Below are positions 1 to 4,771 of a stretch of 8,029 nt of DNA, one piece after another; positions within the stretch are counted from its first letter, which is position 1; each line of letters starts with the position of its first letter. Origin of the DNA: Candidatus Uhrbacteria bacterium (GTDB taxonomy: Bacteria; Patescibacteriota; Patescibacteriia; UBA9934; UBA9568); the NCBI GenBank assembly GCA_003497135.1, contig DNKR01000003.1, positions 12,723-20,751 of the forward strand. The letters run 5' to 3'. Both the position numbers and the translations under genes were made by a program. The notes beneath the pieces were generated by a model. That model saw only the letters and a list, made by a program, of their open reading frames with translations, had not been told where the DNA came from and ran no database searches.

Positions 1-283
1 CTGTTCGTCCGAGCGCATTGTGAAGCGCGCGTCCGTGCGGGTCGCTCAGAGCGCCCTCAACAGTTTCAATGCGCTTGCCTTGCACGCTCATGACCAGTGT
101 TGAGCAGGAGAGCGTTGGCTTGTTGTCAACAAGCACGCTGCAAGCTCCGCAGTCGCCCTTGTCACAGCCGCGCTTTGTGCCTGTAAGGCCAGCATTGCGT
201 AGAGCCTCAAGCAGTGTTTGGTGAGGCAAAACAGTCAGCGTCCTTGGCTCGCCGTTGATCAAGAGCTCAATCGTGCGGCTCAT
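1..283 (-). CDS. [2Fe-2S] subunit of a molybdenum hydroxylase (xanthine dehydrogenase / CoxS family), 3' end cut off by the window edge
   Basis: Reading the minus strand from ATG at 283 gives an open frame of 94 codons to the window edge. It begins MSRTIELLINGEPRTL and carries GCDKGDCGACSVLVD. Cys40, Cys45, Cys48 and Cys60 form CX4CX2CX11C, the plant-ferredoxin-type [2Fe-2S] pattern of the small electron-transfer subunits of molybdenum hydroxylases (CoxS, and the XDH and 4-hydroxybenzoyl-CoA reductase small subunits). ETVEG at 73-77 is also typical of the family. The second, helical [2Fe-2S] domain would lie beyond the edge. In the family this subunit passes electrons between the molybdopterin subunit and an FAD subunit or another acceptor; no partner gene is visible here. 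The start is supported by GAGGTG just upstream. By eye the gene is about 55-65% GC, richer than its neighbours, and such enzymes are uncommon in reduced genomes. The exact substrate cannot be told. The family call is firm. Confidence 0.9.
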   Translation of the reverse strand, partial: MSRTIELLINGEPRTLTVLPHQTLLEALRNAGLTGTKRGCDKGDCGACSVLVDNKPTLSCSTLVMSVQGKRIETVEGALSDPHGRALHNALGRT

Positions 284-287
284 TTTA

Positions 288-293
288 CACCTC
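288..293 (-). promoter_or_regulatory. Shine-Dalgarno GAGGTG for the [2Fe-2S] gene
   Basis: The minus strand reads GAGGTG-TAAA-ATG, so GAGG lies 6 nt before the start codon. This is complementary to the usual 16S 3' end (CACCTCC) and fixes the start of the [2Fe-2S] gene at 283. Confidence 0.7.
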
Positions 294-360
294 GGCTAGC
301 TTGGCAGCTTTAATGAACACGCGCCTTAAGCTGCAGTTGTTGTGTTTTTGGCGCAACAAT

Positions 361-389
361 ATATCATCAAACAACAAACCCATTGTCAA
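361..389 (-). promoter_or_regulatory. Candidate promoter for the [2Fe-2S] gene
   Basis: On the minus strand a perfect -35 TTGACA (389-384) is followed after 17 nt by TGATAT (366-361), preceded by TG in an extended -10 arrangement (TGaTGATAT). The -10 match is only 3/6 without the extension. A start near 354 would give a leader of about 70 nt. A perfect minus-strand TATAAT also lies at 449-444, but without a clear -35; it would give a leader of about 150 nt. Confidence 0.35.
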
Positions 390-396
390 TTGTGAA

Positions 397-441
397 AGAG
401 GTTTGAGTAGAAGAGGTGTGAGGAGGAGAGGTCTTGGTGTT
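397..441. repeat. Three AGAGGT motifs at exact 15-bp spacing
   Basis: AGAGGT occurs at 397-402, 412-417 and 427-432, so the array is three 15-bp units. The first two units match at 12 of 15 positions (AGAGGT-n-TGAG-n-AG-n) and the third has decayed after the hexamer. The array sits just upstream of the candidate minus-strand -35 at 389-384, where activator sites often lie. Alternatively it is a decayed tandem repeat with no role. Confidence 0.55.
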
Positions 442-452
442 ATATTATACTG

Positions 453-526
453 CCGCAACGAATTCACGAATTTGCCGCGAATTCACGAATAAGAATTAAT
501 AAATTCGTAGATTCGTGGATTCGTTG
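453..526. repeat. Intergenic ATTCGTG repeat cluster with a 13-bp inverted repeat
   Basis: CGAATTCACGAAT is present twice, at 459-471 and 478-490, each preceded by GCCGC. It is followed by three near-tandem 8-mers: ATTCGTAG (503-510), ATTCGTGG (511-518) and ATTCGTTG (519-526). Either CGAATTCACGAAT copy can pair with 511-523 over 13 bp with a single T-G wobble; the closer copy leaves a 20-nt loop. The arrangement sits between the divergent [2Fe-2S] and cobO-like genes and does not code convincingly. It may be an interspersed intergenic repeat or a double operator. Confidence 0.65.
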
Positions 527-547
527 AAAACTGTTCCTTTAATCAAA

Positions 548-577
548 TTGGCGCAAGCATGTCAATTCTGATATTAT
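548..577 (+). promoter_or_regulatory. Promoter of the cobO-like gene, likely giving a leaderless mRNA
   Basis: TTGGCG (548-553, 4/6 to the -35 consensus) is followed after 18 nt by TATTAT (572-577), preceded by TG-A as an extended -10. Only six bases separate the -10 from the ATG at 584, so transcription should begin at or within a base or two of the start codon. No Shine-Dalgarno is possible in that space. This also supports 584 as the true start. Confidence 0.6.
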
Positions 578-583
578 TTTTTT

Positions 584-1147
584 ATGAATAATTCATCTGA
601 ACAAAACCTAGGATTGATTCAGGTTATAACCGGCGATGGCAAAGGCAAGACAACTTCTGCCCTAGGCCTTGTTTTGCGCGCTGTCGGCGCAGGATTTAAG
701 ATCGCGATTGTTCTTTTTGATAAAGGCGGGGAAGGGCATTACAGCGAACGCAAAGCGCTTCGCGAGCGTTTTTCTGATTCTGTTGACCTGTTTGTTACAG
801 GTCGCGACAGAATTGATCCGGTAACAAGCCAATTTGATTTTTCAATAATTGATCTTGACAGGGAAGAGGCAGAACGCGGATTGTCAATCGCGCGAAACGC
901 GCTATCAGGCGGAAAGTATGATCTTGTGATTCTGGACGAGATAAATTCAACAGTTAATCTGGGTATGCTCAAAGAAGCTGAAGTTCTTGAAGCAATATCA
1001 AAAAAACAACCACATACGGAAGTTGTTTTAACCGGCCGAAACGCGCCAGCGGCATTTATTGAAATTGCCGATCTTGTTAGCGAGGTCGTCAATCGCAAGC
1101 ACTATTACACAAACGGGGTTGTTGCAAGGAAAGGGATTGATTTTTAA
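584..1147 (+). CDS. cobO: Corrinoid adenosyltransferase, CobO/BtuR type (cob(I)yrinic acid a,c-diamide adenosyltransferase)
   Basis: The 187-aa product transfers the 5'-deoxyadenosyl group of ATP to cob(I)alamin or cob(I)yrinate diamide, producing coenzyme B12 in the cytoplasm. The family P-loop GDGKGKTT is at residues 17-24, directly after a first strand LIQVIT. VLFDKGGEG (43-51) sits where the family has its conserved F-KG segment. The Walker B-like strand LVILDE is at 114-119, LTGRNAP (149-155) matches the usual LTGR-AP motif, and the C-terminus YYTNGVVARKGIDF matches the family's ending (KH...G..A..GIEF/Y). Length is normal. No other cobalamin-synthesis gene is in view, so salvage for an adenosylcobalamin-dependent enzyme is a reasonable inference. 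A histidine kinase gene follows after 11 nt, probably in the same transcript. CobO and BtuR are names for the same family; a PduO- or EutT-type enzyme is excluded by the motifs. Confidence 0.93.
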   Translation: MNNSSEQNLGLIQVITGDGKGKTTSALGLVLRAVGAGFKIAIVLFDKGGEGHYSERKALRERFSDSVDLFVTGRDRIDPVTSQFDFSIIDLDREEAERGLSIARNALSGGKYDLVILDEINSTVNLGMLKEAEVLEAISKKQPHTEVVLTGRNAPAAFIEIADLVSEVVNRKHYYTNGVVARKGIDF

Positions 1148-1156
1148 AGTCCCTTT
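1130..1156 (+). other. Small hairpin across the cobO stop codon, next to the kinase start
   Basis: AAAGGGA (1130-1136) can pair with TCCCTTT (1150-1156) around a 13-nt AT-rich loop that contains the cobO stop codon; the kinase ATG is at 1159. A ribosome finishing cobO would melt it, so it could couple kinase translation to cobO. A 7-bp stem with this loop may equally be chance. Confidence 0.3.
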
Positions 1157-1158
1157 GT

Positions 1159-3066
1159 ATGAAACGGTCAAAAGATGTATTATTTAGAAATATGATTGTA
1201 TATATTTCCTCGTTAGTCGCACTCATCAGCACTCTTGTTTTGATTGGCTGGTTTTTTGATATTAGTTTTTTGAAAGGTGTTGTCCCGAGCCTTACACCGA
1301 TGAATCCTATGACGGCTATGGCGTTTATATTAGGCAGCATTTCTTTGTTTTTGCTTCAAATCAAGAAGAGGCAAAAATGGACTGATTTTATAGCTATTAC
1401 ATGCGCCTGCATTGTTTTGATGATAGGAATTGTAACAATTTTGGGATACTATCTTTTTGATAGAAATCTTGGCTTGGATCAAATTTTCTTTCAGTCAAAG
1501 CTTGGCGTGAATCGGATAGCTCCAAATGCAGGACTTGGTTTTTGTTTGATCGGCCTTTCAATCATACTGGCTGATGTTAAGAACAAATTCGCAAACTTGG
1601 TTTATCAAGTATATATTCTTTGTGCGCTGTTTATTTCTCTGCTCGCGATTATGGGTTATTCTTATAATGTGCTTTCTCTTTATAGAATTTCAATTTATAT
1701 TCCCATGGCGGTAAATACAGCAGTCAGTTTCTTTTTACTTTGTCTGGGAATATTATTTCTAAGACCGAAACGCGGAATCGCGTCTATCATTAAAAATGAG
1801 GGCGCTGGCGGAAGTTTGGCCCGCCGTTTGCTTCCTGTGGCTTTTGTTGTGCCATTTGGTTTTGGTTATCTTTATTTTATCGGCCAACGAATGAATTTAT
1901 TTAATAACGAATTCGGGATTTCTCTTTTAGTTCTTTCCATAATAATAGTTTTTGTTTTTTTGATATTGACAACTGTCAGAATGATTAACAAAATAGATAC
2001 AGAGCGCAGAAGGGAACAAGGGAAGTTCGAGGTGTTATTTGGCTGCATCGGAGACGGTGTTGTTGCAATTGACCGTAGTTGGAATATTACACATTTTAAT
2101 ATCGCATCAACTATAATATCCGGCTGGAAAGTAGAAGAGGCGATCGGCAAACCTCTGCGGGAGATTTTGAAATTTATTAGAGTGCGCGATCGCCAAGAAA
2201 ATCTTGCTTTTATTGAGAATGCTTTGGTGCGCGGCGAGACCAAGCAATTAGAGAATGATACTGTTTTGATAACCAAAGATAATAGGGAAATTTCGATTAG
2301 CGATAGCGCTTCGCCGATTTTTGATCAAGACAAAAAAGTTGTTGGGGCGATTATTATTTTTAGGGATGTATCCAAAGAAAAGGATGCACAGGCATTGCAT
2401 TCTGATTTTGCTTATGCTTCGCATCAATTGCGCACTCCGGTCAACAAAGCCATGTGGGGATTAGAAACGGCTTTGGAAAGCAAGGACGGAGGAATTAAAG
2501 AAGAAATGATTGAAGTGGCCTATCAGGCCGTGACAAATGTCCAAAAACTAATGGATCAATTAGTTATTGTTTCCGAGATTGATCAAGGCAGATTGATCCC
2601 TAAGATAGAAAGCGTGAAGCTGTCCGATCTCTTTTCAGAAGTAATACATTATGAAGAGAATATAGCTAAAAATCGCGGAATCTCAATAAATATTAATCCT
2701 ATTTCTTCTGTGATTGGAATAAAAACAGATCCTCGATTATTTAAGAAAATAATGCATGAATTGTTAGACAATGCTGTTCTTTATAGCCCTGCGAAAAGAG
2801 AAGTAAAAATAAATGTTGAATCTCGCGGTGTTGATATACTTATTGAGATCATAGATGTGGGAATCGGTATTCCAGAATCTCAAAAGCCATTGTTATTCAC
2901 TAAATTTTTTCGAGGCAGTAATATTCCTGTTGACTCGGTTGGCGCCGGCTTAGGCCTATACATAGCCAGAGAATGCACAAAGTTGCTTAAAGGCAAGATT
3001 TGGTTTGAATCAAAAGAAGGCGAAGGCACATCTTTCTTTGTCCTTTTACCGATTTCTAAAAGTTAA
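1159..3066 (+). CDS. Membrane sensor histidine kinase: eight helices, PAS domain, HisKA and HATPase
   Basis: The 635-aa protein should autophosphorylate on a conserved His and pass the phosphate to a response regulator. Hydrophobic segments at about 12-34, 50-66, 76-98, 121-138, 146-166, 178-200, 223-241 and 251-273 give an eight-helix membrane sensor with no large extracytoplasmic domain. A charged linker leads to a PAS domain at about 287-402. The H-box SHQLRTP carries His422, the ATPase N-box is HELLDN (533-538), the G1 box is DVGIGIP (566-572), the F-box is KFFRG (582-586) and the G2 box is GAGLGL (595-600), so the kinase core looks complete. The gene starts 11 nt after the cobO-like gene with no Shine-Dalgarno. 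No response regulator is in the window, so it is an orphan here. Parts of the gene are only 25-30% GC, lower than its neighbours. The signal is unknown. Confidence 0.93.
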   Translation: MKRSKDVLFRNMIVYISSLVALISTLVLIGWFFDISFLKGVVPSLTPMNPMTAMAFILGSISLFLLQIKKRQKWTDFIAITCACIVLMIGIVTILGYYLFDRNLGLDQIFFQSKLGVNRIAPNAGLGFCLIGLSIILADVKNKFANLVYQVYILCALFISLLAIMGYSYNVLSLYRISIYIPMAVNTAVSFFLLCLGILFLRPKRGIASIIKNEGAGGSLARRLLPVAFVVPFGFGYLYFIGQRMNLFNNEFGISLLVLSIIIVFVFLILTTVRMINKIDTERRREQGKFEVLFGCIGDGVVAIDRSWNITHFNIASTIISGWKVEEAIGKPLREILKFIRVRDRQENLAFIENALVRGETKQLENDTVLITKDNREISISDSASPIFDQDKKVVGAIIIFRDVSKEKDAQALHSDFAYASHQLRTPVNKAMWGLETALESKDGGIKEEMIEVAYQAVTNVQKLMDQLVIVSEIDQGRLIPKIESVKLSDLFSEVIHYEENIAKNRGISININPISSVIGIKTDPRLFKKIMHELLDNAVLYSPAKREVKINVESRGVDILIEIIDVGIGIPESQKPLLFTKFFRGSNIPVDSVGAGLGLYIARECTKLLKGKIWFESKEGEGTSFFVLLPISKS

Positions 3067-3071
3067 ATTTT

Positions 3072-3144
<73 letters not shown>

Positions 3145-3166
3145 ATGTCATGTGACTTTATCACGA

Positions 3167-3193
3167 ATTATATATTTTGAGAATTTATGTTCA
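3167..3193 (-). promoter_or_regulatory. tRNA-Pro promoter
   Basis: A perfect minus-strand TATAAT (3172-3167) lies 22 nt upstream of the mature tRNA 5' end, placing the start near 3160. The best -35 candidate is TGAACA (3193-3188, 4/6) with a short 15-nt spacer, so the -35 element is weak or uncertain. Confidence 0.5.
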
Positions 3194-3196
3194 CAT

Positions 3197-3219
3197 GGGC
3201 GGGGTATAAAACCCCGCCC
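3197..3219. other. Perfect GC-rich hairpin of unknown role
   Basis: GGGCGGGGT (3197-3205) and ACCCCGCCC (3211-3219) form a perfect 9-bp stem around ATAAA. Neither strand has a T-run directly after it, so it is not a standard intrinsic terminator. It lies just upstream of the tRNA promoter and could block readthrough from the unknown gene on the right, or from the kinase on the left. Confidence 0.5.
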
Positions 3220-3265
3220 TATTGGCGCACCTCGCCCTTTCTACTATCTATTTTTTCAAAATTTG

Positions 3266-3290
3266 AAAGCCGTCCTTGAGGGGCGGCTTT
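3266..3290. terminator. Probable bidirectional intrinsic terminator
   Basis: AAAGCCGTCC (3266-3275) pairs with GGGCGGCTTT (3281-3290) around a 5-nt loop, giving ten pairs with one T-G wobble. On the plus strand it ends in TTTT (3288-3291), serving kinase transcripts. On the minus strand it is followed by CAAATTTTG and lies 16 nt beyond the stop of the unknown gene at 3307-3897. The stem is strong but the T-runs are short. Confidence 0.65.
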
Positions 3291-3306
3291 TCGTGCGTGT
3301 TGCGTG

Positions 3307-3897
3307 CTAGACAGGGAGAGATACCAGACAGTCCTTTCCCGATTCTCTGTACAAATGCATCTCGTAGTACGGTTCAGAGCCGGTTCCTCCAACAAGAGTG
3401 ATTTGCGCTTCGTTTTCATAGAAGCCGTCTGCACACTGATTCAGCACAAGCCGAGTTCGCGCTTTGCGGTATATTCTGTCAAACAGCGCGACAAACTGGT
3501 AGATGGTTCTCATGTAAGTGCTTGGATCTTGTACCACAGCGCTGCCTTCTGGTCCGCGCTCAAACATCATGTTCAGCACATTGCCATGGAAAATATTGTT
3601 TGTTCTCCATACTCTGGTCAACGCCATTTTGTGGTGGACAATGATCTCGTTCGGCATGCTTGAAGCGCTGACATTATCAAGCGTCTCAAGCTTGTGCGTT
3701 GCGGCTACAGTCGGTTTTGGCGGTTCGCCTTGCATCGCGCCATTCACTGCGTAGAGAGAAGTCGGCGTGTTTGCAAAACTGAACACGAATCTGCTGAAGA
3801 CCTCGCCGGTCCTCAAGGGGCTTCCTTTTTGTTGTACTTTGAAGCGCTCCAGTAGAAGACCTGGATACGCCATTTGTGTTCCTTGTCTTCTGCTCAC
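3307..3897 (-). CDS. Unrecognised 196-aa protein with strong expression signals
   Basis: I do not recognise this protein. The start is GTG at 3897, because the minus strand there reads AAAGGAGGT followed by five bases and GTG. An upstream in-frame ATG at 3942 is rejected because it lies in the promoter. A later in-frame ATG at 3873 (codon 9) has no such site. The product has no signal peptide, no membrane helix and a single Cys pair (Cys155, Cys190) too far apart to suggest a metal site. It has a basic, aromatic middle (STYMRTIYQFVALFDRIYRK, 126-145) and a C-terminal part rich in Tyr and Glu. A terminator-like hairpin follows the stop at 3307. The gene stands alone between tRNA-Pro and a divergent cell-wall unit. 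Clear promoter, start signal and terminator make it a real gene even without homology. Confidence 0.75.
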   Translation of the reverse strand: MSRRQGTQMAYPGLLLERFKVQQKGSPLRTGEVFSRFVFSFANTPTSLYAVNGAMQGEPPKPTVAATHKLETLDNVSASSMPNEIIVHHKMALTRVWRTNNIFHGNVLNMMFERGPEGSAVVQDPSTYMRTIYQFVALFDRIYRKARTRLVLNQCADGFYENEAQITLVGGTGSEPYYEMHLYRESGKDCLVSLPV

Positions 3898-3902
3898 AAC
3901 AG

Positions 3903-3911
3903 ACCTCCTTT
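3903..3911 (-). promoter_or_regulatory. Strong Shine-Dalgarno AAAGGAGGT that decides a GTG start
   Basis: The minus strand reads AAAGGAGGT-CTGTT-GTG, with GGAGG 6 nt before the GTG at 3897. This is a near-perfect anti-16S match at ideal spacing and is the reason for choosing GTG over the ATG codons upstream and downstream. Confidence 0.9.
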
Positions 3912-3920
3912 CGCAAGCTA

Positions 3921-3949
3921 AAAATAGCTCAAAGCCGGCCATCTGTCAA
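3921..3949 (-). promoter_or_regulatory. Promoter of the 3307-3897 gene, with an inverted repeat over the -10
   Basis: On the minus strand a perfect TTGACA (3949-3944) is followed after exactly 17 nt by TATTTT (3926-3921, 4/6). Transcription would start near 3914, just before the Shine-Dalgarno. A perfect inverted repeat AGCTA-AAAA-TAGCT (3916-3929) covers the -10 and could be a small operator, though it may be coincidental. Confidence 0.7.
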
Positions 3950-3981
3950 TCTTTCAAAGCGCGGCGTTGGCTGCCTGTGTA

Positions 3982-4009
3982 TAGACATTGTCCGTGCATG
4001 TGGTACAAT
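3982..4009 (+). promoter_or_regulatory. Promoter of the 4019-7875 unit, likely giving a leaderless mRNA
   Basis: TAGACA (3982-3987, 5/6) is followed after 16 nt by TACAAT (4004-4009, 5/6), with TG-G in front as an extended -10. The ATG at 4019 begins 10 bases after the last base of the -10, so the mRNA would have a leader of about 0-3 nt. It is divergent from the promoter at 3921-3949, with 32 bp between the two -35 elements. Confidence 0.7.
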
Positions 4010-4018
4010 TTTTTTAAT

Positions 4019-4441
4019 ATGAATATAGAAAAGCTAACTCTTGCCGGCCATGGGCAAACAATTTCAATACAAAGCCGAATTTTAAGGGTCGTTGATAATG
4101 TACAAGTTGAACTTAAGGGCGGAGAAGTTCAGCACTGGCTTTATTGCGATTCTGATTTTTTGCTGGTAGTTGTTCCTGAAACAGAAGAAATTTCTTTATA
4201 TACCCGCATTGAGGAAGAATTAGAAATAGATGATGAACAGGTTTCGTACGGCGGAGATGACTATGAATTCAGTTACGAGGATAGCGGTATTGAATCAAAA
4301 GAAGATCCGGTGCCAATTTCTTTTAAAGATTACGAGAGCGACAAAAGCGAACGAATCCGCGTTTTAACAAACGAGGACAGCGGCGATGTCAGTTATTACG
4401 AGGGAATGACATTGACAGAAGACGACATAATCAGCGACTAA
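4019..4441 (+). CDS. Acidic 140-aa protein of unknown function, first gene of the cell-wall unit
   Basis: I do not recognise a family with confidence. The N-terminal 65 residues alternate hydrophobic and polar positions as in a beta fold, with VQHWLYCDSDFLLVVVPE (37-54) as the most distinctive part; there is a faint resemblance to DUF4178-type domains. From about residue 64 to the end the protein is very acidic and low in complexity (EEELEIDDE, GGDDYEFSYEDSG), probably flexible. There is no signal peptide or membrane helix, so it should be cytoplasmic. The start at 4019 is set by the promoter ending at 4009; the longer in-frame ORF from 3767 would run through that promoter and antisense to the neighbouring gene. 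The next gene begins 3 nt after its stop, so the two are almost certainly co-translated. Confidence 0.8.
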   Translation: MNIEKLTLAGHGQTISIQSRILRVVDNVQVELKGGEVQHWLYCDSDFLLVVVPETEEISLYTRIEEELEIDDEQVSYGGDDYEFSYEDSGIESKEDPVPISFKDYESDKSERIRVLTNEDSGDVSYYEGMTLTEDDIISD

Positions 4442-4444
4442 CTT

Positions 4445-4765
4445 ATGACACCGGAACGATTCAATGAAATCGTTGGTGAAATAAAAGATCGTTTTGGCGT
4501 TGAAAGCGAATTTGAAGAAGAAATTGAAGATATTCCTGAAGGAAAATTATCAGGAATAATTTTTGTTACGCCAGTCGGAAAAATGAAGCTTGAATTCAGC
4601 AGAACCCCGTCGGTTGTTGATAGTAAAACCATTTATTCAAAATTGCAGGGGTCTGCCGGCGACACAGAATACACTTATGATCTGGACGACATAAAATATT
4701 CAATGAAAGCGTACAAAGACGAAAACGGAGAATGGATAGAGGTTGAAAAGACAGGGTTGTTTTAA
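4445..4765 (+). CDS. Acidic 106-aa protein of unknown function
   Basis: I do not recognise a named family; the protein resembles small hypothetical proteins I associate with Patescibacteria, which is memory and not a search. It has a short N-terminal helix (MTPERFNEIVGEIKDRF), an acidic stretch (ESEFEEEIEDIPEG, 20-33), then beta-like strands GIIFVTPVGKMKLEFSRTP (37-55) and a segment with SKTIYSKL (60-67) and DTEYTYDLDDIKYSMKAY (73-90) that reads like strand followed by helix. The compact layout suggests one small alpha/beta domain. There is no signal peptide, membrane helix or Cys. It starts 3 nt after the previous stop and ends 6 nt before the PBP gene, both without a Shine-Dalgarno, so it is part of the operon and probably translated by coupling. 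Confidence 0.82.
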   Translation: MTPERFNEIVGEIKDRFGVESEFEEEIEDIPEGKLSGIIFVTPVGKMKLEFSRTPSVVDSKTIYSKLQGSAGDTEYTYDLDDIKYSMKAYKDENGEWIEVEKTGLF

Positions 4766-4771
4766 ATTATT

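Noticed and set aside
285..467. Minus-strand 60-aa open frame whose stop overlaps the Shine-Dalgarno of the [2Fe-2S] gene
   Set aside because: It runs through the repeat array and the candidate promoter, begins inside the ATTCGTG repeats, and its product is low in complexity with no resemblance to an FAD-binding subunit.
301..492. Plus-strand 63-aa open frame in the intergenic region
   Set aside because: It is made largely of the repeats, starts inside the neighbouring gene's leader and has no promoter or ribosome site.
397..526. CRISPR array
   Set aside because: The repeats are 8-15 bp, degenerate and without unique spacers of regular length; no cas gene is present.
3898..3942. ATG at 3942 as the start of the minus-strand unknown gene
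   Set aside because: It lies between the -35 and -10 of the promoter; the AAAGGAGGT site points clearly to GTG at 3897.
3767..4018. Longer N-terminus for the protein starting at 4019
   Set aside because: The extension would be antisense to the 3307-3897 gene and would cross both divergent promoters; its composition is unlike a protein.
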